Shown: positions 1 to 7,750 of the stretch, piece by piece
Layout of the letters: every line of letters begins with the position of its first letter
Position numbering within the stretch: position 1 is the first letter of the stretch
From: Brasilonema sp. CT11
GTDB taxonomy: Bacteria > Cyanobacteriota > Cyanobacteriia > Cyanobacteriales > Nostocaceae
Assembly: GCF_017982655.1 (NCBI RefSeq)
Contig: NZ_JABXYX010000015.1
Span: 1-64,000, forward strand
DNA length: 64,000 nucleotides
Reading direction: 5' to 3'
Translations under genes and position numbers: made by a program
Notes under the pieces: generated by a model
Database searches by the model: none
The model's input: the letters and a program-made list of their open reading frames with translations, nothing else
Told to the model about the DNA's origin: nothing

Positions 1-163
1 GACTTAAAGATAACTCTACTACCGAGCTAGCGCCAACCGAGTTGCCAGCCATAGCATCAAGTAAATCGATGATGCTATCACTGTATGAGTTAAAACAATC
101 ACGTAGTTGTTGCCTGAAAGAACGGAATTGCGCTATGAATTGATTGTAATTATATGTTGACAT
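1..163 (-). CDS. Transposase, N-terminal part (cut by window edge)
   Basis: An open frame begins with ATG at 163 on the minus strand and runs off the left edge after 54 codons. The residues (MSTYNYNQFIAQFRSF, then LLDAMAGNSVGASSVVELSL) resemble the start of a DDE-type transposase family that is common in filamentous cyanobacteria; this is recognition from memory, not a search. There is no in-frame stop, so the element may be intact outside the window. Decayed transposase pieces just to the right fit a transposon-rich border. Confidence 0.5.
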   Translation of the reverse strand, partial: MSTYNYNQFIAQFRSFRQQLRDCFNSYSDSIIDLLDAMAGNSVGASSVVELSLS

Positions 164-366
164 AGCTATCAGCATTCTCAATACACAAGAATTTCGATAT
201 TACTATGTATTCAAAAACTGATGGCTATTTTCATCGCATCAATACCCCTGTTGAAAGTGACTGTTTCTAGTTCTACTGCTTGTCGCACAACGCTAGCTTT
301 AATGATATATCTATTAGCTGAGGTAAAAATCGCGTATATAGCTCGCGAACAATAAAACTTTTGCCT

Positions 367-762
367 ATGCTAAGGGATGTTAAAGCCTCTAGACAAAGTG
401 ATTTAGCTACACGTACTGACCAATTAGTTAGTACAATAGAGCGTTTGGAGAAAGAAATTAAAGATCTCCAAGCAACTGGATTAGTTGCTCCACCAGGATG
501 CTGGATAGTGCGCTACTTGGCTAAAGGGAAAAGCGGAGCTTACTGGTACTATAAGCTACAGGCAACGCAAGCTATCTTCCCCACAAAAACCAAAGGGACG
601 TTTACGAAATATAAACATCTTGGAAAAGCTGGTAGTAAAGCTTACCTTATGGCAGTTGAGCAAGTCGCTATTCGAGCCAAGATTGAAGGACTGCAACGAG
701 CTATAGATACTTTACTGCAAGGGTCAGCCGATTTGATAGACGAAGCTGAAAAATATAAATAA
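367..762 (+). CDS. Hypothetical protein, 131 aa
   Basis: I do not recognise a function. The frame is open for 131 codons from ATG 367; a TTG two codons earlier is an alternative start. The N-terminal third (about residues 5-40) is a charged, heptad-like helix that could form a coiled coil. The centre has aromatic/basic sequence (CWIVRYLAKGKSGAYWYYKL) followed by KYKHLGKAGSKAY, and the C-terminal third is again helical and charged. This helix, basic core, helix layout resembles small cyanobacterial proteins found beside transposons and might bind nucleic acid, but that is speculation. No clear Shine-Dalgarno sequence precedes it. It lies between a transposase start and transposase fragments, so it may be cargo or an accessory gene of a mobile element. 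Confidence 0.5.
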   Translation: MLRDVKASRQSDLATRTDQLVSTIERLEKEIKDLQATGLVAPPGCWIVRYLAKGKSGAYWYYKLQATQAIFPTKTKGTFTKYKHLGKAGSKAYLMAVEQVAIRAKIEGLQRAIDTLLQGSADLIDEAEKYK

Positions 763-772
763 GACTAATCAT

Positions 773-973
773 TCATTCATTAAGTTCGCGAATAATATCC
801 GCGAACTCACTTTTTTGTCCAAAGTCCAAAAGAGAGAAATCTTCCATTATCTCTGCCAGACGTGTGCAACCTGGGTACTTTGATTCTGCCAGTAGAAACA
901 GAGTATAAGTGTTCAGGTCACACTTGGCGGTGGATGGTTTAGTAATTGCTCTGATTGTCCGAACCCTCAACAC
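773..973 (-). pseudogene. Transposase N-terminal remnant
   Basis: The stretch KCDLNTYTLFLLAESKYPG followed by CTRLAEIMED matches from memory the start of a cyanobacterial DDE transposase family. In such proteins the next residues introduce a long catalytic domain. Here the reading changes after IMEDFS into unrelated sequence and stops at residue 66, so only the N-terminal piece survives. It belongs to a different family from the C-terminal remnant at 1300-1542. Confidence 0.5.
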
Positions 974-1018
974 AGACAGATAAATTATCTGTTTTTCATG
1001 CTTCTGGTAACTAGCGAT

Positions 1019-1047
1019 ACGCCCTTGGCGTCTGCCCTTTGGGCAAT
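1019..1047. repeat. SDR5-like small dispersed repeat inside a HIP1 octamer (29 bp)
   Basis: Removing these 29 bases joins GCGAT to CGC and restores a perfect HIP1 site (GCGATCGC). The insert contains the short palindrome GCCCTTTGGGC and matches, in reverse complement, the 29-bp insert at 22177-22205. The family called SDR5 in Nostoc punctiforme is known to occur only within HIP1 octamers, and this copy behaves the same way. Confidence 0.75.
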
Positions 1048-1118
1048 CGCCTGTTTTGTCCTGATTCTTATCACTGCATTGTTTGTCTAATTTGTCAATG
1101 CGTAAGTTCTACAGTTTT

Positions 1119-1176
1119 TGACTGACAACCGTTCACGTTTGCTCTAACAATCAAGATTCTTCTCGGTTGTCAGTCA
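1119..1176. repeat. 58-bp element with 13-bp perfect inverted ends
   Basis: The ends TGACTGACAACCG (1119-1131) and CGGTTGTCAGTCA (1164-1176) are exact reverse complements around a 32-bp centre. It lies between two transposase fragments in sequence with no gene. It could be a tiny non-autonomous element or the folded remains of transposon termini. Confidence 0.5.
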
Positions 1177-1299
1177 CCGCGCTCGCTAAAACTGGTTTGA
1201 AATGAGATTTCGGTACATTATCTGTAGATATGCTCAAATTCTCGATTCGATTGTTACTTCACTACCTAAAGTATAGAGAAATACCTGTATTTTGCTGAA

Positions 1300-1542
1300 T
1301 CATCCCGCATTTATGCAACGCCGATGTTTGGCGGTTTTAAACCATCCCTCGATCTGCCAACGTCGTTTACCCCACCATTTGAGAGTAGAAGCTTTAATAG
1401 GTCGAGTAGATAAGACAAAACGTTTTTCCAGCTTTCCTTTGTCGCGTTTTAGGTAATACCAAGATACGGTAACAGGGAACTTTAAACCGAGAAATACATC
1501 TAAAGAAACAAGACGTTTCGTATTTAATATTATTTTTTTCAT
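1300..1542 (-). pseudogene. Transposase C-terminal fragment
   Basis: The 80-residue frame carries KWWGKRRWQIEGWFKTAKHR, a segment typical of the C-terminal catalytic part of a DDE transposase (IS4/IS5-like fold). It starts without the N-terminal half and ends prematurely just after KTAKHR, where the related copy at 3236-3670 continues with FGLHRFG. It is therefore a double-truncated remnant. The same orientation as the copy on the other side of the 1657-3234 gene suggests both derive from one element family. Confidence 0.65.
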
Positions 1543-1656
1543 TTATGTTTATCAAGTAATAAATTTGTCAAAATCATAAAGTGTATTTGTAGCATAGGCA
1601 TCCCTGCCTGTGCTTGTATTCTCTCGCCTGTGTCTGTATCTTAAACTTAAAACTTC

Positions 1657-3234
1657 GTGAACATCAAAGCCACTATTCTAAGCGGATTGTTCCTTCTGGC
1701 AGCTACCTCCCCAGTTCAATCCCAGCAACCCCAACCACAGTTAAAACAATTAAACCAAACAACCCCAACAAGAAATATTACTCCCCCACTTCCAACACGA
1801 GAATTTCGGGGTGTATGGGTTGCTACTGTAGCAAATATTGACTTCCCCTCTCAACCTGGACTCAGTACTGACCAACAAAAAGCTGAACTGATAGCTATTT
1901 TAGATAGAGCCGTACAATTAAAGCTGAATGCAATAGTTTTTCAAATCCGTCCAATGGCTGATGCTTTATACGCATCATCATACGAACCTTGGTCAGAGTT
2001 TCTCACGGGCAAAATGGGGCAACCACCACAACCATTTTATGACCCTCTAGAATTTGCGATCACAGAAGCGCGTAAACGCGGTTTAGAATTACATGTTTGG
2101 TTTAACCCTTACCGCGCGAGTCATATTCAATCTAAATCACCCGTTTCTCCAAACCATATAACTAAAACACGTCCAGATTTAGTTAGAAAATATGGTAAAT
2201 ATATGTGGTTAGACCCAGGAGAAAAAGAGGTTCAAGACTACTCGTTAAAAGTTATGATGGATGTAGTCAACCGCTATGATGTAGATGGAATAACTATCGA
2301 CGATTATTTTTATCCTTATCCAGTACGAAACGAAAAGAAGCAAAATATAGAGTTTCCTGATGAAGTCAGTTATTCAAAGTATCTACGTTCCGGAGGTAAA
2401 CTAAATCGTAACGACTGGCGCCGAGAAAACATTAATGTATTTGTTAAAAGGTTATATCAAAGCGTCAAAACAGCTAAACCTTGGGTAAAAGTTGGTATTA
2501 GTCCTTTTGGTGTTTGGAAACCTGGATATCCTCAACAAATATCCAATACAGGGGGTTTTAATGCTTATGAACAAATATATGCTGACTCTCGAAGATGGTT
2601 GACAGAAGGTTGGTTAGATTATTTTTCCCCACAGCTTTATTGGAAAATTGAACAAACCGCACAAAGCTATCCAGTACTACTAAATTGGTGGAAAAGCCAA
2701 AACCTTAAAAATCGCCATCTTTGGGCATCAGTTTACACTAGTAGAGTTGGCAACAAAGAGGATCAAAACTGGAATCCTGACGAAATAGTCTATCAAATAA
2801 AAAGCACGCGCGGTATACTTGGCGCCAGTGGTAACATACACTTTAGTATGAAACCCTTGATGCAAGACGGTTCAGGAATATCAGATTTATTATTGCAGAA
2901 AAGTTATGTAAATCCAGCATTGGTACCAGCATCACCCTGGCTAAACAACATACTACCTAGTAAGCCAATATTGGATATTCAGAAAAATACTTTTACCAAT
3001 ATTAATCAACTGACTTGGAAACCAACAGGTACACAACCAGTATCACTATGGGTTTTACAAACAAAAACAGGAAATGAATGGAAGACAAATATCTTGCCAG
3101 CTAATCAAAACACATTTCCATTAACTGATATTAATGTTGACACAGTAGCCGTTTCTGGCGTCAGTCGTTATGGCATACAAAGTTCAGCAAACATCATTCA
3201 AATAAATAGTTTTATCCCCCCAACCCCCCCTTAA
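1657..3234 (+). CDS. Secreted GHL10-type glycosyl hydrolase (family 10-like, DUF187)
   Basis: The 525-residue protein starts at GTG 1657 with a signal peptide (hydrophobic GLFLLAATSPV, cleavage near QSQ), so it should act outside the cytoplasmic membrane. The catalytic barrel starts at about residue 48 with EFRGVWVATVANIDFPSQPG. It contains FQIRPMADALYASSYEPWSE, ELHVWFNPYRA and DGITIDDYFYPYP, all hallmarks of the GHL10 family found in many cyanobacteria. The acidic IDDYFYP segment is the likely active-site region. The last 100 residues form a beta-type appendix. The substrate is unknown; cell-wall or exopolysaccharide glycans are plausible. Transposase remnants flank it on both sides on the opposite strand, so it may have been moved or isolated by transposition. 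Function is confident at family level only. Confidence 0.85.
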   Translation: MNIKATILSGLFLLAATSPVQSQQPQPQLKQLNQTTPTRNITPPLPTREFRGVWVATVANIDFPSQPGLSTDQQKAELIAILDRAVQLKLNAIVFQIRPMADALYASSYEPWSEFLTGKMGQPPQPFYDPLEFAITEARKRGLELHVWFNPYRASHIQSKSPVSPNHITKTRPDLVRKYGKYMWLDPGEKEVQDYSLKVMMDVVNRYDVDGITIDDYFYPYPVRNEKKQNIEFPDEVSYSKYLRSGGKLNRNDWRRENINVFVKRLYQSVKTAKPWVKVGISPFGVWKPGYPQQISNTGGFNAYEQIYADSRRWLTEGWLDYFSPQLYWKIEQTAQSYPVLLNWWKSQNLKNRHLWASVYTSRVGNKEDQNWNPDEIVYQIKSTRGILGASGNIHFSMKPLMQDGSGISDLLLQKSYVNPALVPASPWLNNILPSKPILDIQKNTFTNINQLTWKPTGTQPVSLWVLQTKTGNEWKTNILPANQNTFPLTDINVDTVAVSGVSRYGIQSSANIIQINSFIPPTPP

Positions 3235-3235
3235 C

Positions 3236-3670
3236 TTATATCTTGCACCTGAAAATTTGAATGTTAATTCCTTGACTAAGTGCCAGTTCTCTCAAACGTT
3301 CAATATCTTGTAAAAGAAGTAACACTACCAAATGGGGGGAATATAGTTTGGAACGCAATTTCTGCGGCTTTTCCCCAATCAGGTAGATTTGTAGAGGTGA
3401 CAGCACTGGATAAATATGCCCAATGCGCCAAAACATAAGAAATCAGGGACAATACCAACCAACGATAAACGCCTAAAAGCGTCCCCTGCCCCTTCGGGGA
3501 TGACCTTCCGGTCACGCTTCGCTAACGCAGTCGCCTAGGTCGGGAAACCCTCCTGCAGCGCTGACTCACCAAACCGATGTAACCCGAAACGGTGTTTTGC
3601 AGTTTTAAACCAACCCTCTATTTGCCACCGTCGTTTACCCCACCAAGAAATGGTGCTAGCTTTGAGTCAG
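3236..3670 (-). pseudogene. Transposase C-terminal remnant, frameshifted and interrupted by small repeats
   Basis: Reading the minus strand from about 3670 gives KASTISWWGKRRWQIEGWF, then KTAKHRFGLHRFG, the same transposase C-terminus as at 1300-1542. The frame is then broken by a cluster of palindromic repeats (about 3480-3570, including GGGAAACCCTCCTGCAG). It resumes with GVYRWLVLSLISYVLAHWAY, shifts frame again, and ends with LLQDIERLRELALSQGINIQ. The pieces together cover the normal C-terminal third, so this is a decayed gene. Confidence 0.65.
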
Positions 3671-3781
3671 CGTTCGACTGCCCTTCGGCAAGTTCAGGAA
3701 CCGCGATCACGCCGAAGTCCGAACGGAAACAGGGAATAAGGAAATCTTAGCGCTTAACTCTTAACAAGCAAGAAGTTTGAT

Positions 3782-4510
3782 TCACCAATATTTTGGGTAT
3801 CTACTTTCACGAGTCAAATTATTATAGAGAAGCGCAAAAAAGATTAAAATTATTGCCCCAAAAAAAGTCGGAAACAGTAGAAAACTCCATGCTGGTTTGC
3901 TTAGATAAATAATAACTGGATTAGAACCTGCTGGAGGGTGAGTTGTTCGGGTAAGCATCATTACAGAAATAGCAGTACCAACGGCTATAGCAACTGACCA
4001 CCAAGTTGCTCCAAAAAGCGTCAGACATACCAAACCAATAAAGGAACTCAAAAAATGACCTACAACCACATTTCGTGGTTGTGAAAAAGGCGCATCTGGG
4101 AACCCAAAGACCAATACACAAGACGCTCCAAAAGAGCCTAGTACAAGTGCTACAGACAATGTATGAGACAGAAGTACAACCGCACTTATTGCCAGAAATC
4201 CTCCTAACCAAGCAAAGATGATTGCTCTCGCTGAATGCTTGGCAGGTAGTTTAGTATTATCCCCTTTTAGCTTCTGAAAAAAAGTTATCCAAGACGCTGT
4301 TTTTCTAGGGGAGCGTCTCCAATTTGTAAATTGTATCCCTAGGTTCTGAATTGCCATTGCGAGAGCAACATAGCGAAGCGAAACAATCCCATATCTTGCG
4401 ATTGCTTCACTACGCTGTTGCTTTGTTTGTAATGACAAACATGTTCTTGCAAGATTAGAATGCTCGCTTTTTTTAGTCCTATCAGGATGGCTGTTGAATT
4501 GCTTAAGCAT
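3782..4510 (-). CDS. HPP family integral membrane protein with repeat-encoded N-terminal extension
   Basis: Residues from about 85 to 235 form four or five hydrophobic segments with HPP-family features: GSFGASCVLVFGFPDAPFSQPRN and the signature TRTTHPPAGSNP. HPP proteins are inner-membrane proteins, some of which help nitrite uptake in chloroplasts and cyanobacteria; the substrate here is not shown. The start ATG is at 4510. Codons about 15-67 coincide with a MITE (4308-4466), so the N-terminus is partly repeat-derived and has no membrane segment. A downstream start, such as the internal methionine in MAIQNLG, cannot be excluded. A dyad resembling a TetR operator lies about 33 bp upstream of the start. 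Confidence 0.75.
   Translation of the reverse strand: MLKQFNSHPDRTKKSEHSNLARTCLSLQTKQQRSEAIARYGIVSLRYVALAMAIQNLGIQFTNWRRSPRKTASWITFFQKLKGDNTKLPAKHSARAIIFAWLGGFLAISAVVLLSHTLSVALVLGSFGASCVLVFGFPDAPFSQPRNVVVGHFLSSFIGLVCLTLFGATWWSVAIAVGTAISVMMLTRTTHPPAGSNPVIIYLSKPAWSFLLFPTFFGAIILIFFALLYNNLTRESRYPKYW
4308..4466. mobile_element. MITE (GGGAG...CTCCC family) inside the HPP gene
   Basis: This 159-bp stretch matches over most of its length, allowing mismatches, the two intergenic copies at 49106-49412. Shared parts include TGTTTGTCATT, GAAGCAATC, TCTTGCGATT and CTCGCAATG. The degraded termini (GGGAGCGTCTCCAA on one side, GAATGCTCGC on the other) correspond to the GGGAGCATCCCAA inverted ends of the family. 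The HPP reading frame stays open right through it. Confidence 0.65.
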
Positions 4511-4542
4511 ACACTTTTACCTCAAATTATTAGCTTGTTTGT

Positions 4543-4556
4543 ACAGATTGGTCTGT
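4543..4556. promoter_or_regulatory. Operator-like dyad ACAGA-N4-TCTGT
   Basis: ACAGATTGGTCTGT forms an imperfect dyad 33 bp upstream of the HPP start. It has the same ACAGA/TCTGT half-sites and spacing as the larger perfect palindrome at 4701-4722. A dyad of this size is typical of TetR-family binding sites; no complete regulator gene is present in the window. Confidence 0.4.
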
Positions 4557-4581
4557 CTAATCCAGTCAAAAAAATAAATGC

Positions 4582-4730
4582 TTAACTAATTAATTGCCTA
4601 ACTGCTTCTTGTGCAGCTTGAATAGACCGTGTTGACCTATAAATTTGACTCTTAGTAATTGCTCTTTCAAACAGAAGATAAATGACATCCGCTGAATACT
4701 CTAGACAGATAAATCTGTCTAGATTCAATC
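4582..4730 (-). pseudogene. Possible TetR-family C-terminal fragment
   Basis: The minus strand reads YSADVIYLLFERAITKSQIY, then RSTRSIQAAQEAVRQLIS, and stops at 4582. This amphipathic helical text looks like the end of a TetR-type regulator, but there is no start codon or helix-turn-helix part upstream; the adjoining sequence belongs to the ligase gene. If real, it is the tail of a regulator whose operators remain at 4543-4556 and 4701-4722. This is a guess from pattern only. Confidence 0.25.
4701..4722. promoter_or_regulatory. Perfect 10+2+10 palindrome, TetR-operator-like
   Basis: CTAGACAGAT and ATCTGTCTAG are exact reverse complements separated by AA. It lies just downstream of the ligase stop codon and about 190 bp upstream of the HPP start. 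It has no U-run, which makes a terminator less likely than a protein-binding site. Confidence 0.45.
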
Positions 4731-4739
4731 TGAATATTT

Positions 4740-6368
4740 TTAAATTTTCAGTTTGCAGTGGGTAAGCGCCTCTGTGACTAACAAGTCCTTACGAACCTTA
4801 CCTGTCGCCGTCTTAGGTAAGTCAGTGAAGAACAACACTTGAGGTTGCTTGTAAGAAGCAAGTTGAGATCCACAAAAATGATGCAAATCTTCTTTAGTGA
4901 GGGTTTGAGAGTCCCTTGCCTCAACGAAAGCCACTAGCAGGGTGCGATTTTTTCCAAGTTCTTCAGGTGAGATACCGATGACCGCAGCTTCTTTGACCTG
5001 TTCGTGCCGGCACAACACATTCTCAATCTCGATGGAGGAAATATTTTCCCAACCGTAATCGGTTTCTACGTAAATTAAGTCTTTCAGGCGGTCTCGAATT
5101 TCCAGATAACCGTCTGGATGCATAATTGCCATGTCACCAGTGTGAAACCACCCATCGCGAAAGGCTTTTTCGGTAGCTTCCGGATTGTTGTAGTAACCTG
5201 TCGCTACTGTATTACCTGCCACAATCACTTCCCCCAAGGTACGACCATCCCAAGGAACGTCTTGGCTTGAGGCATCAACCACCCGCAACCCCGTTCCAGC
5301 ATGAATCGTTGCTACCCCTTGACGGGAACGCTTGAGAACACGGCTTGAGGAGGGCAATGCCTGCCATTCTTCTTGCTCTTCACAAACGACATAAGGGCCG
5401 TAGGTTTCATTCAATCCATATTGATGGATGAAGTTGACTCCCATTTCATCTAATTGTTGGATTAAGGTGGGAGAGGGAGCAGCTCCTCCTGTAGTAATCG
5501 TCAGCCCACGAAACACTTTTTTGTCGCCAGGGGCTGAGGCTAGCGATCGCACAAGCCGGGGAGCACCACACAGATGAGTAATCTTGTACTGGGAGAGTGA
5601 TTGGAGTAAATCCGCAGAACCATCTCGGATTTGATGACATGGGAGAACGACTTGGGTGGCTCCCACAGCGACATTTGCCCAGATATGTCCCCATCCATTC
5701 ACATGAAACATGGGGAGCAGCCACAGATACTTTGAGGCTCGGTTGAGTCCAATCATCAACGCCTGCCCCAGTGCATTTAGGTAAGCGCCTCGGTGATTGC
5801 ACATGACCCCTTTTGGACGACCAGTGGTACCGGAAGTAAAGTTGATGGCGATGGGATCAAGTTCGCTTACAACGGTTCGATCCAGCCTAAAATCTCCATT
5901 TTCACCCGCCAGACAGGTTTCGTAGTCGAGAACCCCAGAATAGCTTGGGTTGGCAGCACCATTGATAACAATAACTTGTTGCAAGTGGGAAAGAGTAACC
6001 TGAGAGTTAAGGAAAATTTTCTCGCTCAAGGAAGCATCTACAATCAAAACTTTCGCCTCGCAATAGTCCAGCAGGGATAGAAGATCTTGCTCTGCCAGCC
6101 AAGGATTGAGCATTACGATCACAGCACCGATGGCTGGAATGCTGAAGTGGGCTTCGATGATCTGTCGATTGTTCTGTGTCAGGAGAGCAACTCGATCTCC
6201 ATATCCTACTTGGAGTCGCTTCAGCACTTGTGCCAGACAGCGAGAGCGGTGCAATAGTTCGGCGTAAGTTACTATTCTATCAGGATAGACGATCGCGCTT
6301 CGGTTAGGAAATGCCTGACCACTGCGCTCTAAAAAAGTAGTTGGACTTAAGGGTACATAGGAATGCAT
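4740..6368 (-). CDS. AMP-dependent acyl-CoA synthetase / ligase (ANL superfamily)
   Basis: The 542-residue enzyme should activate a carboxylic acid as acyl-AMP and usually then transfers it to CoA or a carrier thiol. Clear ANL motifs are present: the P-loop-like FTSGTTGRPKGVMCNHRGAY, QYGLNETYGP, the adenylate-binding GWFHTGDMA with YLEIRDRLKDL, and the C-terminal PKTATGKVRKD with the catalytic lysine. I chose ATG 6368 because AGGAGA precedes it by 6 bases; the frame is open further upstream but without a ribosome site. It is most like medium/long-chain or aryl acyl-CoA synthetases. The acid substrate is unknown. It lies 300 bp downstream of the cupin gene on the same strand and may serve the same pathway. 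Confidence 0.88.
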   Translation of the reverse strand: MHSYVPLSPTTFLERSGQAFPNRSAIVYPDRIVTYAELLHRSRCLAQVLKRLQVGYGDRVALLTQNNRQIIEAHFSIPAIGAVIVMLNPWLAEQDLLSLLDYCEAKVLIVDASLSEKIFLNSQVTLSHLQQVIVINGAANPSYSGVLDYETCLAGENGDFRLDRTVVSELDPIAINFTSGTTGRPKGVMCNHRGAYLNALGQALMIGLNRASKYLWLLPMFHVNGWGHIWANVAVGATQVVLPCHQIRDGSADLLQSLSQYKITHLCGAPRLVRSLASAPGDKKVFRGLTITTGGAAPSPTLIQQLDEMGVNFIHQYGLNETYGPYVVCEEQEEWQALPSSSRVLKRSRQGVATIHAGTGLRVVDASSQDVPWDGRTLGEVIVAGNTVATGYYNNPEATEKAFRDGWFHTGDMAIMHPDGYLEIRDRLKDLIYVETDYGWENISSIEIENVLCRHEQVKEAAVIGISPEELGKNRTLLVAFVEARDSQTLTKEDLHHFCGSQLASYKQPQVLFFTDLPKTATGKVRKDLLVTEALTHCKLKI

Positions 6369-6668
6369 AGGTTCTCCTCTAATACGAATTGATATAGTAA
6401 TTGGACTTGATTGGTGAACATATCTCTGTTGTCTCGTGCTGTGTTGCATGTTAAGTTGCCCGTTCATGAATCAAATAGGACTACTAACTGTGCTGCTTGA
6501 TTTATTTCATTTTCAAGCGTTCTACTGTGCGCGGTTAATGAGAATTACTTGGTATCTCGGCTCAATGGCTAATTGCGGTGCCGGAATATATACGTAACCA
6601 AAATAAAGAAATCACCGTTGAAGATGCTGCTACTCTGATTCCAAAATCAGAAAACTTCACACCAAACA

Positions 6669-7232
6669 CTATCTTGAAACAGGCTTAATATCTTCGTGCT
6701 GTACAGCAAACTCGTTCCACAAATCAGGGCGCTGCTTAACTTTGATATAACGCGTAGCCAAAATAGTGCAGCCATTGATAGAAGCCATTGTATGAAAAGT
6801 ACCTGGTGAGCGAAGTATTAATGATCCGGGCAAGAATGTAACACCATTCTCAATATAATCCCCGGTTAATACTAGAACCATTTCGTACCCTATATGTTCA
6901 TGCAAGGCAACAAATGCGCCAGCCTCATATTTAAGAATTGCAGCATCGGGACCTTGGGGATCTTGGTCTACCAAACTAAAGATTGTGTGAATCTCAATAC
7001 CTTTTCTAACATCTGGTTGATAGGGCACGAACTCAAGATCACTAGGCAAGGAAATATTTTCCATACCCAAGAATTTCAATTCTCTATCGTTGATGGAATT
7101 GTATGGGAATGGGTCGAACCTTATTTGACCATTGCTCATTAATTGACCATTTCTTGGAATAGGACCGTCACCTTTGTTTTTGCCGTTGTATCCCACTGGA
7201 GGTTTTTTTGACATTTGATCGTTCTTTAACAT
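6669..7232 (-). CDS. Cupin-domain protein (ChrR-like metal-binding cupin)
   Basis: The 187-residue protein has one cupin fold at about residues 90-170. The first motif is GAFVALHEHIGYEMVLVLTG, with HxH and a glutamate for metal binding, and the second is PGSLILRSPGTFHTM, with the last metal-binding histidine. Such cupins may be dioxygenases, isomerases or anti-sigma-type sensors; the N-terminal 60 residues are polar and match nothing I know. ATG 7232 is preceded by GAGG at good distance. The gene starts 17 bp after the tautomerase stop, so the two are very probably co-transcribed. Its role in the block is inferred from context only. Confidence 0.75.
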   Translation of the reverse strand: MLKNDQMSKKPPVGYNGKNKGDGPIPRNGQLMSNGQIRFDPFPYNSINDRELKFLGMENISLPSDLEFVPYQPDVRKGIEIHTIFSLVDQDPQGPDAAILKYEAGAFVALHEHIGYEMVLVLTGDYIENGVTFLPGSLILRSPGTFHTMASINGCTILATRYIKVKQRPDLWNEFAVQHEDIKPVSR

Positions 7233-7249
7233 TTGCTTATCCTCAATAT

Positions 7250-7645
7250 TTAAGTTGATTGAATCTTTCTTTGTTCCTGGCTAAAACCGTTATAACCCCA
7301 GCTTTTTCCATCTATTTCCTGAATTGAAATATAGTTGGGGTAGGGCGCACAGCCAAGAGCTTCTGTAACAAGTTTCCAGGCTTGTGCTATCCAAAGAGCT
7401 TTTTCTTCGTCGGTATTTGTTCCTTTTGTGATAATAATGCTCAACTCAAAAATTGCTTCATCATCACTTTTAACAGCACCGCCTACATACCATTGCGCTC
7501 GTTGATCAGCGGCTTCAAAATGAACAACAATGACTTCTTTATTTTTGCGAAGAATTCTCTCGGTTATCAGAGATAAACTTTTAGCAAGGCTATCTCTGAT
7601 TTTTTCAGAAGATATCTTATTAGCCTTTAACGTAATGAGCGGCAT
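7250..7645 (-). CDS. Tautomerase-superfamily protein (4-oxalocrotonate tautomerase-like)
   Basis: The protein starts MPLITLKANK, leaving the catalytic N-terminal proline of the tautomerase superfamily after methionine removal. At 131 residues it is about twice the length of a 4-oxalocrotonate tautomerase monomer and similar to the fused MSAD/cis-CaaD-type members. It ends with SIQEIDGKSWGYNGFSQEQR, a pattern seen in this longer group. Expected chemistry is keto-enol tautomerisation or hydration/dehalogenation of a small oxo-acid. AAGGA precedes the ATG. It sits between the heme-oxygenase-fold gene (105 bp upstream) and the cupin gene (17 bp downstream), which suggests one operon. Confidence 0.75.
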   Translation of the reverse strand: MPLITLKANKISSEKIRDSLAKSLSLITERILRKNKEVIVVHFEAADQRAQWYVGGAVKSDDEAIFELSIIITKGTNTDEEKALWIAQAWKLVTEALGCAPYPNYISIQEIDGKSWGYNGFSQEQRKIQST

Positions 7646-7750
7646 AGCTTGTATTCCTTCTGGTTTAGTTGGTACTGCTATTAATGCTTAAGCCGTAACC
7701 GCAAATACATGCACTTCGGCTTTAAGCATTTCAAACACCACGCAAGGCGT

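Noticed and set aside
6539-6688. Plus-strand frame ending with AQWLIAVPEYIRNQNKEITV and a tail to ILKQA
   Set aside because: It looks protein-like but has no start codon after the preceding stop, and its end overlaps the cupin gene; at most an unidentified gene remnant, not listed as a feature.
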